Source: Acidobacteriota bacterium
GTDB taxonomy: Bacteria; Acidobacteriota; Vicinamibacteria; Marinacidobacterales; Marinacidobacteraceae
DNA: 61,389 bases
NCBI GenBank assembly: GCA_022826825.1
Contig: JAJDUD010000025.1
Coordinates: forward strand, 1 to 61,389
Direction of reading: 5' to 3'
The notes under the pieces: model-generated
Told to the model about the DNA's origin: nothing
What the model saw: the letters and a program-made list of their open reading frames with translations, nothing else
The model's database searches: none
Translations under genes and position numbers: made by a program
In this document: positions 1-8,170 of the stretch, piece by piece
Layout of the letters: each line of letters opens with the position of its first letter
Numbering within the stretch: position 1 is the first letter of the stretch

Positions 1-14
1 GGACGCGCAGCGCA

Positions 15-44
15 TGCCGACCGGAGGTCGGCGTTCCAAGCCGG
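15..44 (+). repeat. REP-like hairpin, copy 1
   Basis: A 30-base palindromic unit beginning TGCCGACCGGAGGTCGG, with stem CCGACC/GGTCGG, followed by CGTTCCAAGCC. The same 30 bases recur at 17940-17969, and inverted forms lie at 14475-14502 and 61337-61366. It sits downstream of the trans-sulfuration gene. The flanking bases 1-14 contain GCGCAGCGC, which also appears beside the copies at 17.8 kb and at the window end. Bases 45-120 hold no gene that I can support. Confidence 0.75.
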
Positions 45-120
45 GGACGCCGTCCGGGTGAAGCAGCGGTACGCGGTTCCGCGGCGCTGCGCGCTGCTGT
101 GCCGGTCTGAGGGCCGTCCC

Positions 121-1254
121 TCAGCCCAGAGCTTGGCGCAGATCCGCGATCAGGTCGTCCGGGTGTTCGAGGCCGACGGAGACCCGGATGAGGTCGCGGG
201 GGGTTTCGGAGTCCGGTCCCTCGACGAGCGCGCGGTGCTCGACCAGGCTCTCCACGCCGCCGAGGCTCGTGGCCCGGACGAAGAGCCCGACGCGCGAGAG
301 CGTCCTCCGGGCGTGGTCTTCGCCCCCATCCACCCGGAACGAGAGCATCGCGCCGTAACCGTCGGCCTGGCGTGTCTGGACTTCGTGTCCGGGGTCCCCG
401 GGGAGTCCCGGATAGAAGGTCTCCGCGACCCGGGGATGACCGTTCAGGAACTCGGCGAGCCTTCCGGCGTTTTCGGACTGGGCCCGGATCCGGATGGGCA
501 GGGTCTTCATGCCCCGGCGCAGTAGCCAGGCGTCGAACGGCGACGGCACCGGTCCGGTCTCGGTCTGCACGAACCGCAGGCGCGGGGTCAGTTCCAGCCT
601 CTCCCGCACGACGACGGCGCCTCCGGTCACGTCGCTGTGACCGCCGAAGTACTTCGTGGTGGCGTGGATCACGATGTCCGCGCCGAGCTCCAGCGGGCGT
701 TGCAGGACCGGGGTCATCCAGGTGTTGTCCACGGCGACGAGCGTCCCCGCGCCGCGACACCGTTCGGCCACGGACTCGATGTCGGTGACCCGCAGGGTCG
801 GGTTGGACGGTGTTTCCAGAATAGCCAGCGCGGGACCATCGGCCAGCCCCGCCGCAACATCCGCCGGGTCCAGAAAGTCCGTGAGGCGGGTCCGGAGTCC
901 CCAGCGCGCCAGCGACTCCTTCGCGAGCTTCACGGTGCCGTGATACGCGTCCTTCGGGGCGAGGACGAGGTCGCCGGGAGCGAGGGTGAGGAGAAGCGAG
1001 TGGATTGCGGCGAGCCCCGAGGCGAAGCACACGCACTCCGCGCCGCCCTCGAGGTCGGCGACCGCCCGCTCGAGCGCCGTCCGGTCCGGGTTCCCGCTGC
1101 GGCTGTAGATGAAGTCCGAGGCGAGTTCCCCTTCGGCATCCCGCTCGAAGGTCGTGGACAGGTGGATCGGTGGCGCCACCGCCCCCGCGGGATTGTCCGA
1201 GGCGCCGGCGTGCACGCTGCGAGTCTCGATCCGGTAGTTCCTTGGCTTGTCCAT
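121..1254 (-). CDS. Trans-sulfuration PLP enzyme (cystathionine gamma-synthase/lyase family)
   Basis: A 377-residue PLP enzyme of the Cys/Met metabolism family, which moves sulfur between cysteine, homocysteine and methionine precursors in the cytoplasm. The N-terminus (ETRSVHAG, then PPIHLSTTF and YSRSGNPDRTALE) and the lysine motif ATTKYFGGHSDVTGG, which forms the Schiff base, are diagnostic. The length is normal for MetB, MetC or methionine gamma-lyase, and I cannot separate these from sequence alone. The ATG at 1254 is chosen because family homology begins exactly there; the reading frame stays open to 1716 without family sequence. A GATAAT -10 box lies 7 bases before this ATG. The gene is divergent from the sigma factor gene, with a 62-base gap. 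Confidence 0.92.
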   Translation of the reverse strand: MDKPRNYRIETRSVHAGASDNPAGAVAPPIHLSTTFERDAEGELASDFIYSRSGNPDRTALERAVADLEGGAECVCFASGLAAIHSLLLTLAPGDLVLAPKDAYHGTVKLAKESLARWGLRTRLTDFLDPADVAAGLADGPALAILETPSNPTLRVTDIESVAERCRGAGTLVAVDNTWMTPVLQRPLELGADIVIHATTKYFGGHSDVTGGAVVVRERLELTPRLRFVQTETGPVPSPFDAWLLRRGMKTLPIRIRAQSENAGRLAEFLNGHPRVAETFYPGLPGDPGHEVQTRQADGYGAMLSFRVDGGEDHARRTLSRVGLFVRATSLGGVESLVEHRALVEGPDSETPRDLIRVSVGLEHPDDLIADLRQALG

Positions 1255-1261
1255 CCGGCGG

Positions 1262-1267
1262 ATTATC
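1262..1267 (-). promoter_or_regulatory. -10 box, near-leaderless promoter
   Basis: GATAAT on the minus strand, one mismatch from the sigma-70 consensus, ends 7 bases before the ATG at 1254, so transcription would start at or next to the start codon. No good -35 box is visible. It lies within the short divergent gap shared with the sigma factor gene. Confidence 0.5.
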
Positions 1268-1299
1268 GGTGCGCGCGCAGAACCGGCGACCCGCCGCAC

Positions 1300-1305
1300 T
1301 ACACT
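1300..1305 (+). promoter_or_regulatory. -10-like box before the ECF sigma gene
   Basis: TACACT lies 11 bases before the GTG at 1317. This spacing gives a leader of only a few bases. No convincing -35 is visible. If the operon is autoregulated, the real promoter could be an ECF-type one that cannot be recognised here. Confidence 0.35.
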
Positions 1306-1316
1306 GGCGTCCACTC

Positions 1317-1961
1317 GTGCGCGACGCGAACAAACCGGCAGGTCCGGCGCGTCTTGCTTCCGAAGAGCAAGAACATGCGCCGGTTCCCCCAGCCCGAGAC
1401 GAGAGCGGCCGTGAGGACGCGGAAGAGCGCCGGCTGCTCCAGAGGTTCCGGGATCAGGGAGACCTGCGCGCCTTCGATGAGCTTGTCCGCCGCACCGAGA
1501 CCCGGGTTCGTTCCGTCGCCCTCGCGATCCTCCGGGACCGTTCCGATGCCGAAGACGCCGCCCAGGAGGCCTACCTGCGCGCCTTCCGCCGGGCATCCGG
1601 CTACCGCGGCGAGGGACCCGTGGGGGCCTGGCTCTGCCGGATCGCGGTCCGCGCCGCCCACGACGCGCTCCGCCGGGCCGGCCGGCAGCGACGGCTCCTC
1701 GAAGTGGCGGGGCCACCCGGAGACCCGGGGGAGGCGACCGGAAGCGCCGAGCCGGAGGAAGACCTCCGCCGCCGCACCGAGGTGGAGTCGGCGCTCCGGC
1801 GGCTGCCCGGCGACGAGCGGGAAGCGCTCGTGCTGAAGGAGGTGGCTGGCATGACCTACCGGGAGATCTCCGAATCGTGCGGCGTTCCGCTCGGGACGGT
1901 GCAGTCCCGGATCCATCGGGCGCGGCAGCGGCTCGCTGACGCCCTCGTGACGCGGAGTTGA
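1317..1961 (+). CDS. ECF RNA polymerase sigma-70 factor
   Basis: A group 4 (ECF) sigma factor of about 214 residues. Region 2 is seen in AFDELVRR...ILRDRSDAEDAAQEAYLRAF, and region 4 in LPGDEREALVLKEVAGMTYREI followed by the helix-turn-helix GVPLGTVQSRIHRARQRL. It recruits RNA polymerase to a small regulon. The start is uncertain: no ATG precedes region 2 in frame, and I chose GTG 1317 because a -10-like box lies just upstream. An anti-sigma gene starts 2 bases after the stop, then a Spy/CnrX-like protein and an RND efflux operon follow. Regulation of that operon in response to an envelope or metal signal is therefore likely, but it is inference. Confidence 0.9.
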   Translation: MRDANKPAGPARLASEEQEHAPVPPARDESGREDAEERRLLQRFRDQGDLRAFDELVRRTETRVRSVALAILRDRSDAEDAAQEAYLRAFRRASGYRGEGPVGAWLCRIAVRAAHDALRRAGRQRRLLEVAGPPGDPGEATGSAEPEEDLRRRTEVESALRRLPGDEREALVLKEVAGMTYREISESCGVPLGTVQSRIHRARQRLADALVTRS

Positions 1962-1963
1962 GG

Positions 1964-2476
1964 ATGAACGATCAGGAGCTTCTCTCCGCGTATCTGGACG
2001 GTGAACTCCCGCTGGAGCAGGTGCGCGGGGTCGAGGAACGTCTCGGTGCGGATCCGCGGTTCCGCGAGGAACATCTGCGCTTGCAGCGGTTGGCCGGGAT
2101 CCTCCGGGTCGAGTGCGAGCCCGATCCGGGATTCCTCGTCCGCCATCGGGAGCGCCGCGAAGATCTGTCGCCCGTCCGGTTCTGGACCTGGCGCCAACTC
2201 GGATACCGGTTGTCCGCCGCGGCGGCCGCGCTGTTGGTGGCCGCCGGTCTCAGCGTCTGGCAGGCCGAGCAGCCGGCGGCAGAGCCGCCCGCGAGCGCGC
2301 TTCCCGAGGCGGAGGGACTGGATCTGGTCGCCTTCGAGGGCGAGATGCTGGCCGCCCCGAGCTTCGAGACCGGCTTCGAGGCCGAATTCCAGACCCTGAC
2401 GGCCAGCGATCCGGCGGCTGAGCCGGTGCTGGTAATTGCGTTGGGCGGGGAATTCCTGCCCGCGGGAGAACGCTGA
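1964..2476 (+). CDS. Membrane-anchored anti-sigma factor
   Basis: A 170-residue protein with the typical anti-sigma layout. The N-terminal cytoplasmic segment (NDQELLSAYLDGELPLEQVRGVEERL) matches the zinc-less anti-sigma helical bundle, one membrane helix spans roughly residues 80-100 (LSAAAAALLVAAGLSVW), and an acidic periplasmic tail of about 65 residues follows. It would hold the preceding sigma factor inactive until a periplasmic signal arrives. ATG 1964 is preferred over an upstream TTG because GGAG lies 6 bases before it. Its stop overlaps the next start (TGATG at 2474-2478). There is no recognisable HxxxCxxC zinc motif. Confidence 0.82.
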   Translation: MNDQELLSAYLDGELPLEQVRGVEERLGADPRFREEHLRLQRLAGILRVECEPDPGFLVRHRERREDLSPVRFWTWRQLGYRLSAAAAALLVAAGLSVWQAEQPAAEPPASALPEAEGLDLVAFEGEMLAAPSFETGFEAEFQTLTASDPAAEPVLVIALGGEFLPAGER

Positions 2477-3045
2477 TGCCCGAACAGAACCTGGCTGCGC
2501 CTGACGCGGCGAACCGCCGCTGGAAGCGGCTGACGCCGCTCCTGCTCCTCCTGGTCGGGTTCGGCGCCGGGGTGCTGGCGAGCCATCTCGCAGTGCCCCG
2601 CCTCATGCACCGTGGCGGGGAGCACCGCGTCAGGCGTGGCGACGACGACGGACGCCGCGCGATGAGGCGCGGCGGCGAGCGCGCCGATCGCGGCCGTTCC
2701 CGCGACCGTGACGCGAGGGACGGCGAAGACCGCGCCCGGAGATTCCGGGAACACCTCGTGAACCGGCTCGAACTCGACGAGGCGCAGCAGGCGCAGATGG
2801 ACGCGTTCATCGAGGCCAACCGGGCCGAGGCGAGCGCCTTCTGGGACGACACCTACGCGCGTTACCGCGAACTGCGGCTGAAGTTCCGCGAGCAGATCGG
2901 CGAGATCCTCAACGAGTCGCAGCGCGAGACCTTCGACGCCATGATGCGCGAGCGGGGACGGAACGATCGGGACCGCGATTCCGTAGAAAGGGACTCCGAG
3001 GAAGGTTCCCCCGAAGGAGAGCCCCGGGGAGGAATGGGACGATGA
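2476..3045 (+). CDS. Spy/CpxP/CnrX-like periplasmic sensor, membrane anchored
   Basis: 189 residues. One membrane helix (about residues 18-38, LTPLLLLLVGFGAGVLASHL) is followed by a very charged Arg/Asp/His segment and then a helical hairpin with two LTxxQ-like motifs, LDEAQQAQM and LNESQRETF, typical of the Spy/CpxP/heavy-metal sensor superfamily. A single helix anchor rather than a cleaved signal is what CnrX has. His residues cluster next to the membrane (MHRGGEH). Gene order sigma, anti-sigma, this protein, RND pump parallels cnrH/cnrY/cnrX. It probably senses a metal or envelope stress and acts on the anti-sigma factor; the ligand is unknown. The 3' end overlaps the RND permease start by ATGA. 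Confidence 0.72.
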   Translation: MPEQNLAAPDAANRRWKRLTPLLLLLVGFGAGVLASHLAVPRLMHRGGEHRVRRGDDDGRRAMRRGGERADRGRSRDRDARDGEDRARRFREHLVNRLELDEAQQAQMDAFIEANRAEASAFWDDTYARYRELRLKFREQIGEILNESQRETFDAMMRERGRNDRDRDSVERDSEEGSPEGEPRGGMGR

Positions 3046-6000
3046 GCGGACTGGAAGGACACCGCCACTCACACGACCACGAGCAGGTCCCGGAGGGGGG
3101 CAGCTTCCTCGCCCGTTTCGCGGTGGACCGGCGGGTGACGATCAGCATGATCGCGATCGGGCTGGTCGTGCTCGGCTACGTCTCGCTGACCCGGCTCCCC
3201 CTCGAGTTCCTGCCCTCGTTCGGGGCCAACAGCCTCTGGGTGAGCGTGGACTACGAGTCCTCCTCACCGGAGGAGACCGAGCGCCTCATCGTCCGGCCGC
3301 TCGAAGAGAGTCTCGGGACCATCCCCGGGATCACGGTCCTCACCGCCACCGCGAGAGCCGAGAGCGGCAACGTGAGCCTGGAGTTCGAGGAAGGGGCGGA
3401 CATGGACCTCATGGTGGTGGAGGCCCGCGACCGGGTGGACCGGGTCCGGCACCTCCTGCCTTCCGACATCGAGCGCATCAACATCCGGCGGTTCCAGAGC
3501 ACCGACATCCCCATCCTCCAGTTCCACCTGGGGGCGCCGTGGGAGCGGGAACGCCTCTTCGACTTCGCCGAGGACATCGTGCAGCCGCGGCTCGAGCGCC
3601 TCGAAGGCGTGGCCAGCGTGGACGTCCGCGGCGTCCGCCGCCGGGAACTGCGGGTCAGCATGGACCAGGCGCGGATGGCGGCGCTCAACGTGGACGTCCG
3701 GGACATTTCGACGGTCCTGTCCCAGAACAACGTCAACGTCTCCGGGGGCACCATCACCGACGGATCCCGGAAGTTCATCGTCCGCACCGTCGGCGAGTTC
3801 CAGCGGCCGGAGGAGATCCGGGAAACGCCCGTCAGCGCGACCGGGCTACGGCTCAGCGACGTCGCCGACGTCAGCTACGAGTTCCCCACCCAGACCTCGT
3901 TCGACTACCTCAACGGCGAGGAGGCGGTCACGTTCCGCATCTACAAGGCGTCCAACGCGAACGTGCTGGCGGTCGCCGACGGGGTCAAGGCGGAGATGGA
4001 GGAGATCGCCGCCATCCCCCGCTACGACGGCATCGCGATGCGCTACATCCAGGACTCGTCGCTCGACGTCCGCGGCGGACTCTCCCAGTTGGCCCTCGCC
4101 GGGCTCTTCGGCGGCGGGCTGGCGATGATCATCCTGCTGCTCTTCCTGCAGAAGGTGCGCACCACCCTGCTGGTGGCGGTGGCCATTCCGCTCTCGATCA
4201 TCACGACCTTCGTCATCATGTACCTCGGCCGGCAGACGGGGGCGGTGGACACCACGCTGAACGTGATCAGCCTCTTCGGCCTGATGGTCGCCGTCGGCAT
4301 GCTCGCCGATCCGGCGATCGTGGTCATCGACTCCATCTCGCGCCACTTCACCGAGTACAAGGAGGACTCGCGCACCGCCGCCATCCACGGCGCCTCCGCG
4401 GTGACCATGCCGATCATCGCCGGCGCGGCGACCACCATGTGCGTGTTCGTGCCGCTCGTCTTCCTCGGCGCCACGATGGGCGGCTTCTTCCGGATCTTCA
4501 CCGACTTCGGGTTCACCCTGAGCGTGGTGATCGTGGCCTCGCTCCTCGTGGCGCTCACCGTGGTGCCGATGATGGCCGGGGTCGTGCTCCGGAACGAACG
4601 GCGGGTCTATTCCCGGACCATGCGGCTCCTCGGCCGTCTCCACGGGAAGGTCATCCGCCGCACCCTCCACCACCGGTTCGTCTCGCTGGTGGTGGCCGTC
4701 GGCCTGCTGGGGGTGGCCTGGTTCCTCTACCAGGACATCGAACGCTCCAGCTTCGACAGCACCGTGGAACGCGAGGTGACCATCAACGTGGACGTGCCCC
4801 GCGCCTATTCGCTCGACGAGACCCGGGAGGTGATGGAGTCGGTGGCGGCGCTCATCGAGGAGCGGCGGGAGGAGCTCGAGATCGCCGACGTGGTCTACGA
4901 GTTCCGCCGGGGCGGCGGCCGGTCGCGCGGCCGGGGTTACGGCGGCGGCGGCCGGCGCTTCGAGCTCTACCTCGTGGACGAGTCCGAGTCCGAACGGAGC
5001 GTCCAGGAGATCACCGACGAAATCCGGGACATGCTCCCGACGATTGCCGGAGTGGATTTCCGGATTGCCGAGAGCCGGGGACGCGGTCCCGGGCGCGGCA
5101 GCGGGATCCGGCTGGATCTCAAGGGCGACGACATGGACGTGCTCGAGTTGATCTCCGGCCGGGTGGTGGAGCGCCTCGCCGAGCTTTCCTGGATCCGCGA
5201 CGTGGACACCTCGCTCGAGAGCGGGACGGAGGAACTGCACATCAGCCCGAACGCCGAGCGGGCGCTCGCGTCTGGATCCGGGACCTTCGCGGTGGCCCAG
5301 ACCGTCCGCAGCGCCCTGACCACCCGGCCGGCCGGCACCATCGAGAGCGACCAGCGGGAAGTGGACATCGTGGTCCAGTACCCCGAGGAACAGCGCGAGC
5401 AGCTCGATCACCTGCGGCGGATGCCGGTCTTCGTCGGGGAAGCGCGGGTGCCGGTGGGCGCCATGGCCGACTTCCAGATGGTGAGCGGTCCCCGGAGCAT
5501 CGAACGGGAGGACCGGCGCCCGAAGCTCACCATCAGCGCGAACACCACCGTTCCCGGCGCTTCGTTCCGGCTCATGGGCCAGGTCCAGGAACAGCTCGCC
5601 GACATCGCCCTGCCGCCCGGCTACGAGTGGAGCTTCGACCGCTGGTCCCGGATGGGACAGACGGACTTCGCCGCCGCCGGCTTCGCCTTCGCGTTCGCGC
5701 TGCTGCTGATCTACCTGATCATGGTGGCGCTCTTCGAGAGCTTCCTCCACCCGGCGGTGATCATGTTCTCGATCCCGTTCTCCTTCATCGGGGTGGCCAT
5801 CACGCTGAAGCTCACCGGCCAGACCCTCGGCAACACCGCCATGCTCGGCCTGGTACTGCTCGCGGGCATCGTGGTGAACAACGCCATCGTCCTGATCGCG
5901 CACGTCAACGCGCTCCGGCGCCAGGGCATGTCGCGCGACGAGGCGCTCATTCTCGGCAGCGAGCACCGGCTGCGGCCGGTCATGATGACCGCGCTCACCA

Positions 6001-6281
6001 CCTTCTGCGGGCTCTTGCCGCTCGCCGCGCCCTACTTCCTGCCCGGGCTCTTCGGGTCGGTGGACGGCCGCGCCGGCCAGTGGGCCCCGATCGGCCTGGT
6101 GCTGGCGGGGGGTCTGCCGACCTCGACCCTGCTGACGCTGCTCCTCGTGCCGACCATCTACGCGGTGACCGACGACCTGAAGCGCCTGCTCTGGCCCTAC
6201 ACCACGGCCCCGGAAGCGCCCGCGGCCCGTGAACCCGCAGTCTCCGCCGGTGCGCCGGCCCTGAATCCAGCGACGCAATGA
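3042..6281 (+). CDS. RND efflux permease 1
   Basis: A 1079-residue inner-membrane RND antiporter (AcrB superfamily) with 12 predicted helices and two large periplasmic loops. Standard landmarks are the first helix after FAVDRRVTIS, the porter motif near SSPEETERLIVRPLEE, and the helix 10-12 block beginning ALLLIYLIMVALFES. The N-terminus has a histidine cluster (His 7, 9, 11 and 13). In helix 4, where AcrB has the proton-relay pair Asp-Asp, this protein reads LADPAIVV (Asp423, Pro424), so the second acid is replaced by proline. A Gly/Arg-rich insert (GGGRSRGRGYGGGG) lies in the second periplasmic loop. Overlaps its neighbours by 4 bases on both sides. Substrate unknown. Confidence 0.93.
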   Translation: MSGLEGHRHSHDHEQVPEGGSFLARFAVDRRVTISMIAIGLVVLGYVSLTRLPLEFLPSFGANSLWVSVDYESSSPEETERLIVRPLEESLGTIPGITVLTATARAESGNVSLEFEEGADMDLMVVEARDRVDRVRHLLPSDIERINIRRFQSTDIPILQFHLGAPWERERLFDFAEDIVQPRLERLEGVASVDVRGVRRRELRVSMDQARMAALNVDVRDISTVLSQNNVNVSGGTITDGSRKFIVRTVGEFQRPEEIRETPVSATGLRLSDVADVSYEFPTQTSFDYLNGEEAVTFRIYKASNANVLAVADGVKAEMEEIAAIPRYDGIAMRYIQDSSLDVRGGLSQLALAGLFGGGLAMIILLLFLQKVRTTLLVAVAIPLSIITTFVIMYLGRQTGAVDTTLNVISLFGLMVAVGMLADPAIVVIDSISRHFTEYKEDSRTAAIHGASAVTMPIIAGAATTMCVFVPLVFLGATMGGFFRIFTDFGFTLSVVIVASLLVALTVVPMMAGVVLRNERRVYSRTMRLLGRLHGKVIRRTLHHRFVSLVVAVGLLGVAWFLYQDIERSSFDSTVEREVTINVDVPRAYSLDETREVMESVAALIEERREELEIADVVYEFRRGGGRSRGRGYGGGGRRFELYLVDESESERSVQEITDEIRDMLPTIAGVDFRIAESRGRGPGRGSGIRLDLKGDDMDVLELISGRVVERLAELSWIRDVDTSLESGTEELHISPNAERALASGSGTFAVAQTVRSALTTRPAGTIESDQREVDIVVQYPEEQREQLDHLRRMPVFVGEARVPVGAMADFQMVSGPRSIEREDRRPKLTISANTTVPGASFRLMGQVQEQLADIALPPGYEWSFDRWSRMGQTDFAAAGFAFAFALLLIYLIMVALFESFLHPAVIMFSIPFSFIGVAITLKLTGQTLGNTAMLGLVLLAGIVVNNAIVLIAHVNALRRQGMSRDEALILGSEHRLRPVMMTALTTFCGLLPLAAPYFLPGLFGSVDGRAGQWAPIGLVLAGGLPTSTLLTLLLVPTIYAVTDDLKRLLWPYTTAPEAPAAREPAVSAGAPALNPATQ

Positions 6282-8140
6282 GGGAATCCGTGCCCCAGAT
6301 CAAGACAACTTCTCTCGGGGACCGGAAGGTCCCCGGGCGACAGCTACTCCAGGCGCTCCTGCTGGCCGGGCTCGCCGCCGCCGTGGCGTGCGGTTCCGGG
6401 GAAGAAGCGGCCGGGCCGGGCGGGGGGAACGCCCGGGGCGGCGCGGGCGGCCGGCCGGGTGGCGGCCCCCCCGGCGGATTCGGCGGCGGCAGCGCTCCGG
6501 TGACGGCGGTGCCCGTCGAGGTCGTGGAGATCCTCCCGGGTCCGATCTCGGCCTTCATCGAGACCAACGGAACGCTCGAAGCCGAGCGCGAGGTGGACAT
6601 CGTGGCCCGCACCGGCGGGCCGCTGGTGGCCCTCGACACCGAAGAGGGCGTCCAGGTGAAGGCCGGCGACGTCCTCGCGCAGATCGACGAGCTGGAGGCC
6701 CGCGCCCAGGTGGAGATTGCCCGGGTCGCGCTCCAGGATGCGGAAATGGTCTACAACCGCGCCAAGGCCTCGCTCGAGAACGCGGTGGTGAGCCAGGAGG
6801 TGTACGACACGGCCCGGTCGGCGCTGGAGTCGGCGAAGGCGCAGCTCGCCGGGAACGAGATCCAGCTCGGTTACACCCGGATCACGGCGCCCTTCGACGG
6901 GCTGATCATCCAGCGCGCCGTGAAGTTCGGGGAGACGGTGACCGCGGGCCAGCAGCTCTTCCGGATTTCCGACTTCGATCCGCTGCTCTGCGTGATCGGG
7001 GTGCCGGAAAGGGCCCTTGCCCGTCTCTCCGTCGGCCAGCCGGCGATCCTCGAGGTGGAAGCGTTTCCCGAAGAGCAGTTCCGGGGCCGCGTGCTGCGGA
7101 TCAGCCCGGTGGTGGACGCCGCGACCGGAACGATCCGCGTCACGCTCGAGGTGAACCGGCAGGGGCGGCTCAGCCCCGGCATGTTCGCCGGGGTGCGGCT
7201 CGTTACCGACGTGCGCCAGGACGCACTGATCATGCCCAAGCGCGCGCTCTCGCTGGAGAGCCTCGCCGACTCGGTCTTCGTTGTGGAGGATGGAACCGCC
7301 TACCGGCGGAACATCACCCTCGGCTACGAAGAGGACGACCGGGTGGAGGTCACCAGCGGCCTTGATCGGGGCGACCGGGTCATCGTGGTGGGCCAGGACG
7401 GCCTCACCGACGCCACCCCGGTCCAGATCCTGGTCGGGCCGGGCGCCGAGGAGCGTCCGGTGCGCACCGCCGGCGGCGCCTCCGGGATGACGGAGGAGCG
7501 CCGCGCCGCGATGCGCGAGCGCATGCGGGCGCGCGGCATGACCGACGAAGCGATCGAGGAGCGGCTCGCCGCGATGGCGGCCGGCGGCGGTCCGCCGCGC
7601 GGACAGGGCCGGCCGGGCGCGGGCGGTGGTCCGCCGGGTGGTCGTCCGGCAGCGGGAGGAACTCCGGGAGGAGGCGCGCGCGCCGGGGCTCCGGCAGCGG
7701 ATTCGACAGCTCCCACTTCGCCGACTCCGGCTCCGCCAGCGCGCGAACCGCCGGCCGGTGCGACGCCTGCCGCCGCCGAACCGGCGCCCGCGCCGGCCCC
7801 CGACCCGGTTGCGGCCTCCCGGCCTCCGCGCTCAGGCCCTGGTTCCCGGGCCGGTCCCCCCGGCCGGCGGCAGGGCGGGGAGCCCGGTTCCTTCGAGAGC
7901 CTCCCGGCCGAGACCCAGGAAGCGATCCGGGGCCGCCTCCGTTCCATGGGCCTGAGCGAAGAACAGATCGAGGAGCGGGTGCAGCGCGGCTGGGGACCGT
8001 CCCCGGGGGACGGGGAGTCCCGCCCGCAGGCGCCGACGCCCGAACAGCTCGAAGCGCTCCGGGAGCGCCTGCGGGAGCGGGGAATGACGGAAGAGCAGAT
8101 CGAGGAGATCATCGCCCGCCGCCGCCGGCCTCAGGGCTAG
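6278..8140 (+). CDS. RND periplasmic adaptor lipoprotein with repeated C-terminal extension
   Basis: A 620-residue HlyD/AcrA-type membrane fusion protein. A lipobox (LAAAVAC) suggests lipid anchoring, followed by a Gly/Pro-rich spacer. The barrel-sandwich halves (VDIVARTGGPLVALDTEEGVQVKAGDVL and RITAPFDGLIIQRAV) flank a helical hairpin, then come the beta-barrel and membrane-proximal domains up to about residue 395. Ordinary adaptors end near here. Beyond it are about 220 extra residues, mostly Pro/Ala/Gly-rich linker, carrying three copies of a short helical unit (about residues 404-434, 542-571 and 586-619) with the core RGMT-E-x-IEE. The gene sits between two permeases and probably serves both. 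Confidence 0.93.
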   Translation: MRESVPQIKTTSLGDRKVPGRQLLQALLLAGLAAAVACGSGEEAAGPGGGNARGGAGGRPGGGPPGGFGGGSAPVTAVPVEVVEILPGPISAFIETNGTLEAEREVDIVARTGGPLVALDTEEGVQVKAGDVLAQIDELEARAQVEIARVALQDAEMVYNRAKASLENAVVSQEVYDTARSALESAKAQLAGNEIQLGYTRITAPFDGLIIQRAVKFGETVTAGQQLFRISDFDPLLCVIGVPERALARLSVGQPAILEVEAFPEEQFRGRVLRISPVVDAATGTIRVTLEVNRQGRLSPGMFAGVRLVTDVRQDALIMPKRALSLESLADSVFVVEDGTAYRRNITLGYEEDDRVEVTSGLDRGDRVIVVGQDGLTDATPVQILVGPGAEERPVRTAGGASGMTEERRAAMRERMRARGMTDEAIEERLAAMAAGGGPPRGQGRPGAGGGPPGGRPAAGGTPGGGARAGAPAADSTAPTSPTPAPPAREPPAGATPAAAEPAPAPAPDPVAASRPPRSGPGSRAGPPGRRQGGEPGSFESLPAETQEAIRGRLRSMGLSEEQIEERVQRGWGPSPGDGESRPQAPTPEQLEALRERLRERGMTEEQIEEIIARRRRPQG

Positions 8141-8170
8141 GCCACACCCCCTCACGGACAGCCCCGACCG

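Noticed and set aside
3539..6278. Very long overlapping open frames (897 codons on plus, 810 on minus) inside RND permease 1
   Set aside because: They are composition shadows: high GC leaves few stops, and the translations are Arg/His/Pro-rich without family motifs, while the permease frame is unmistakable.
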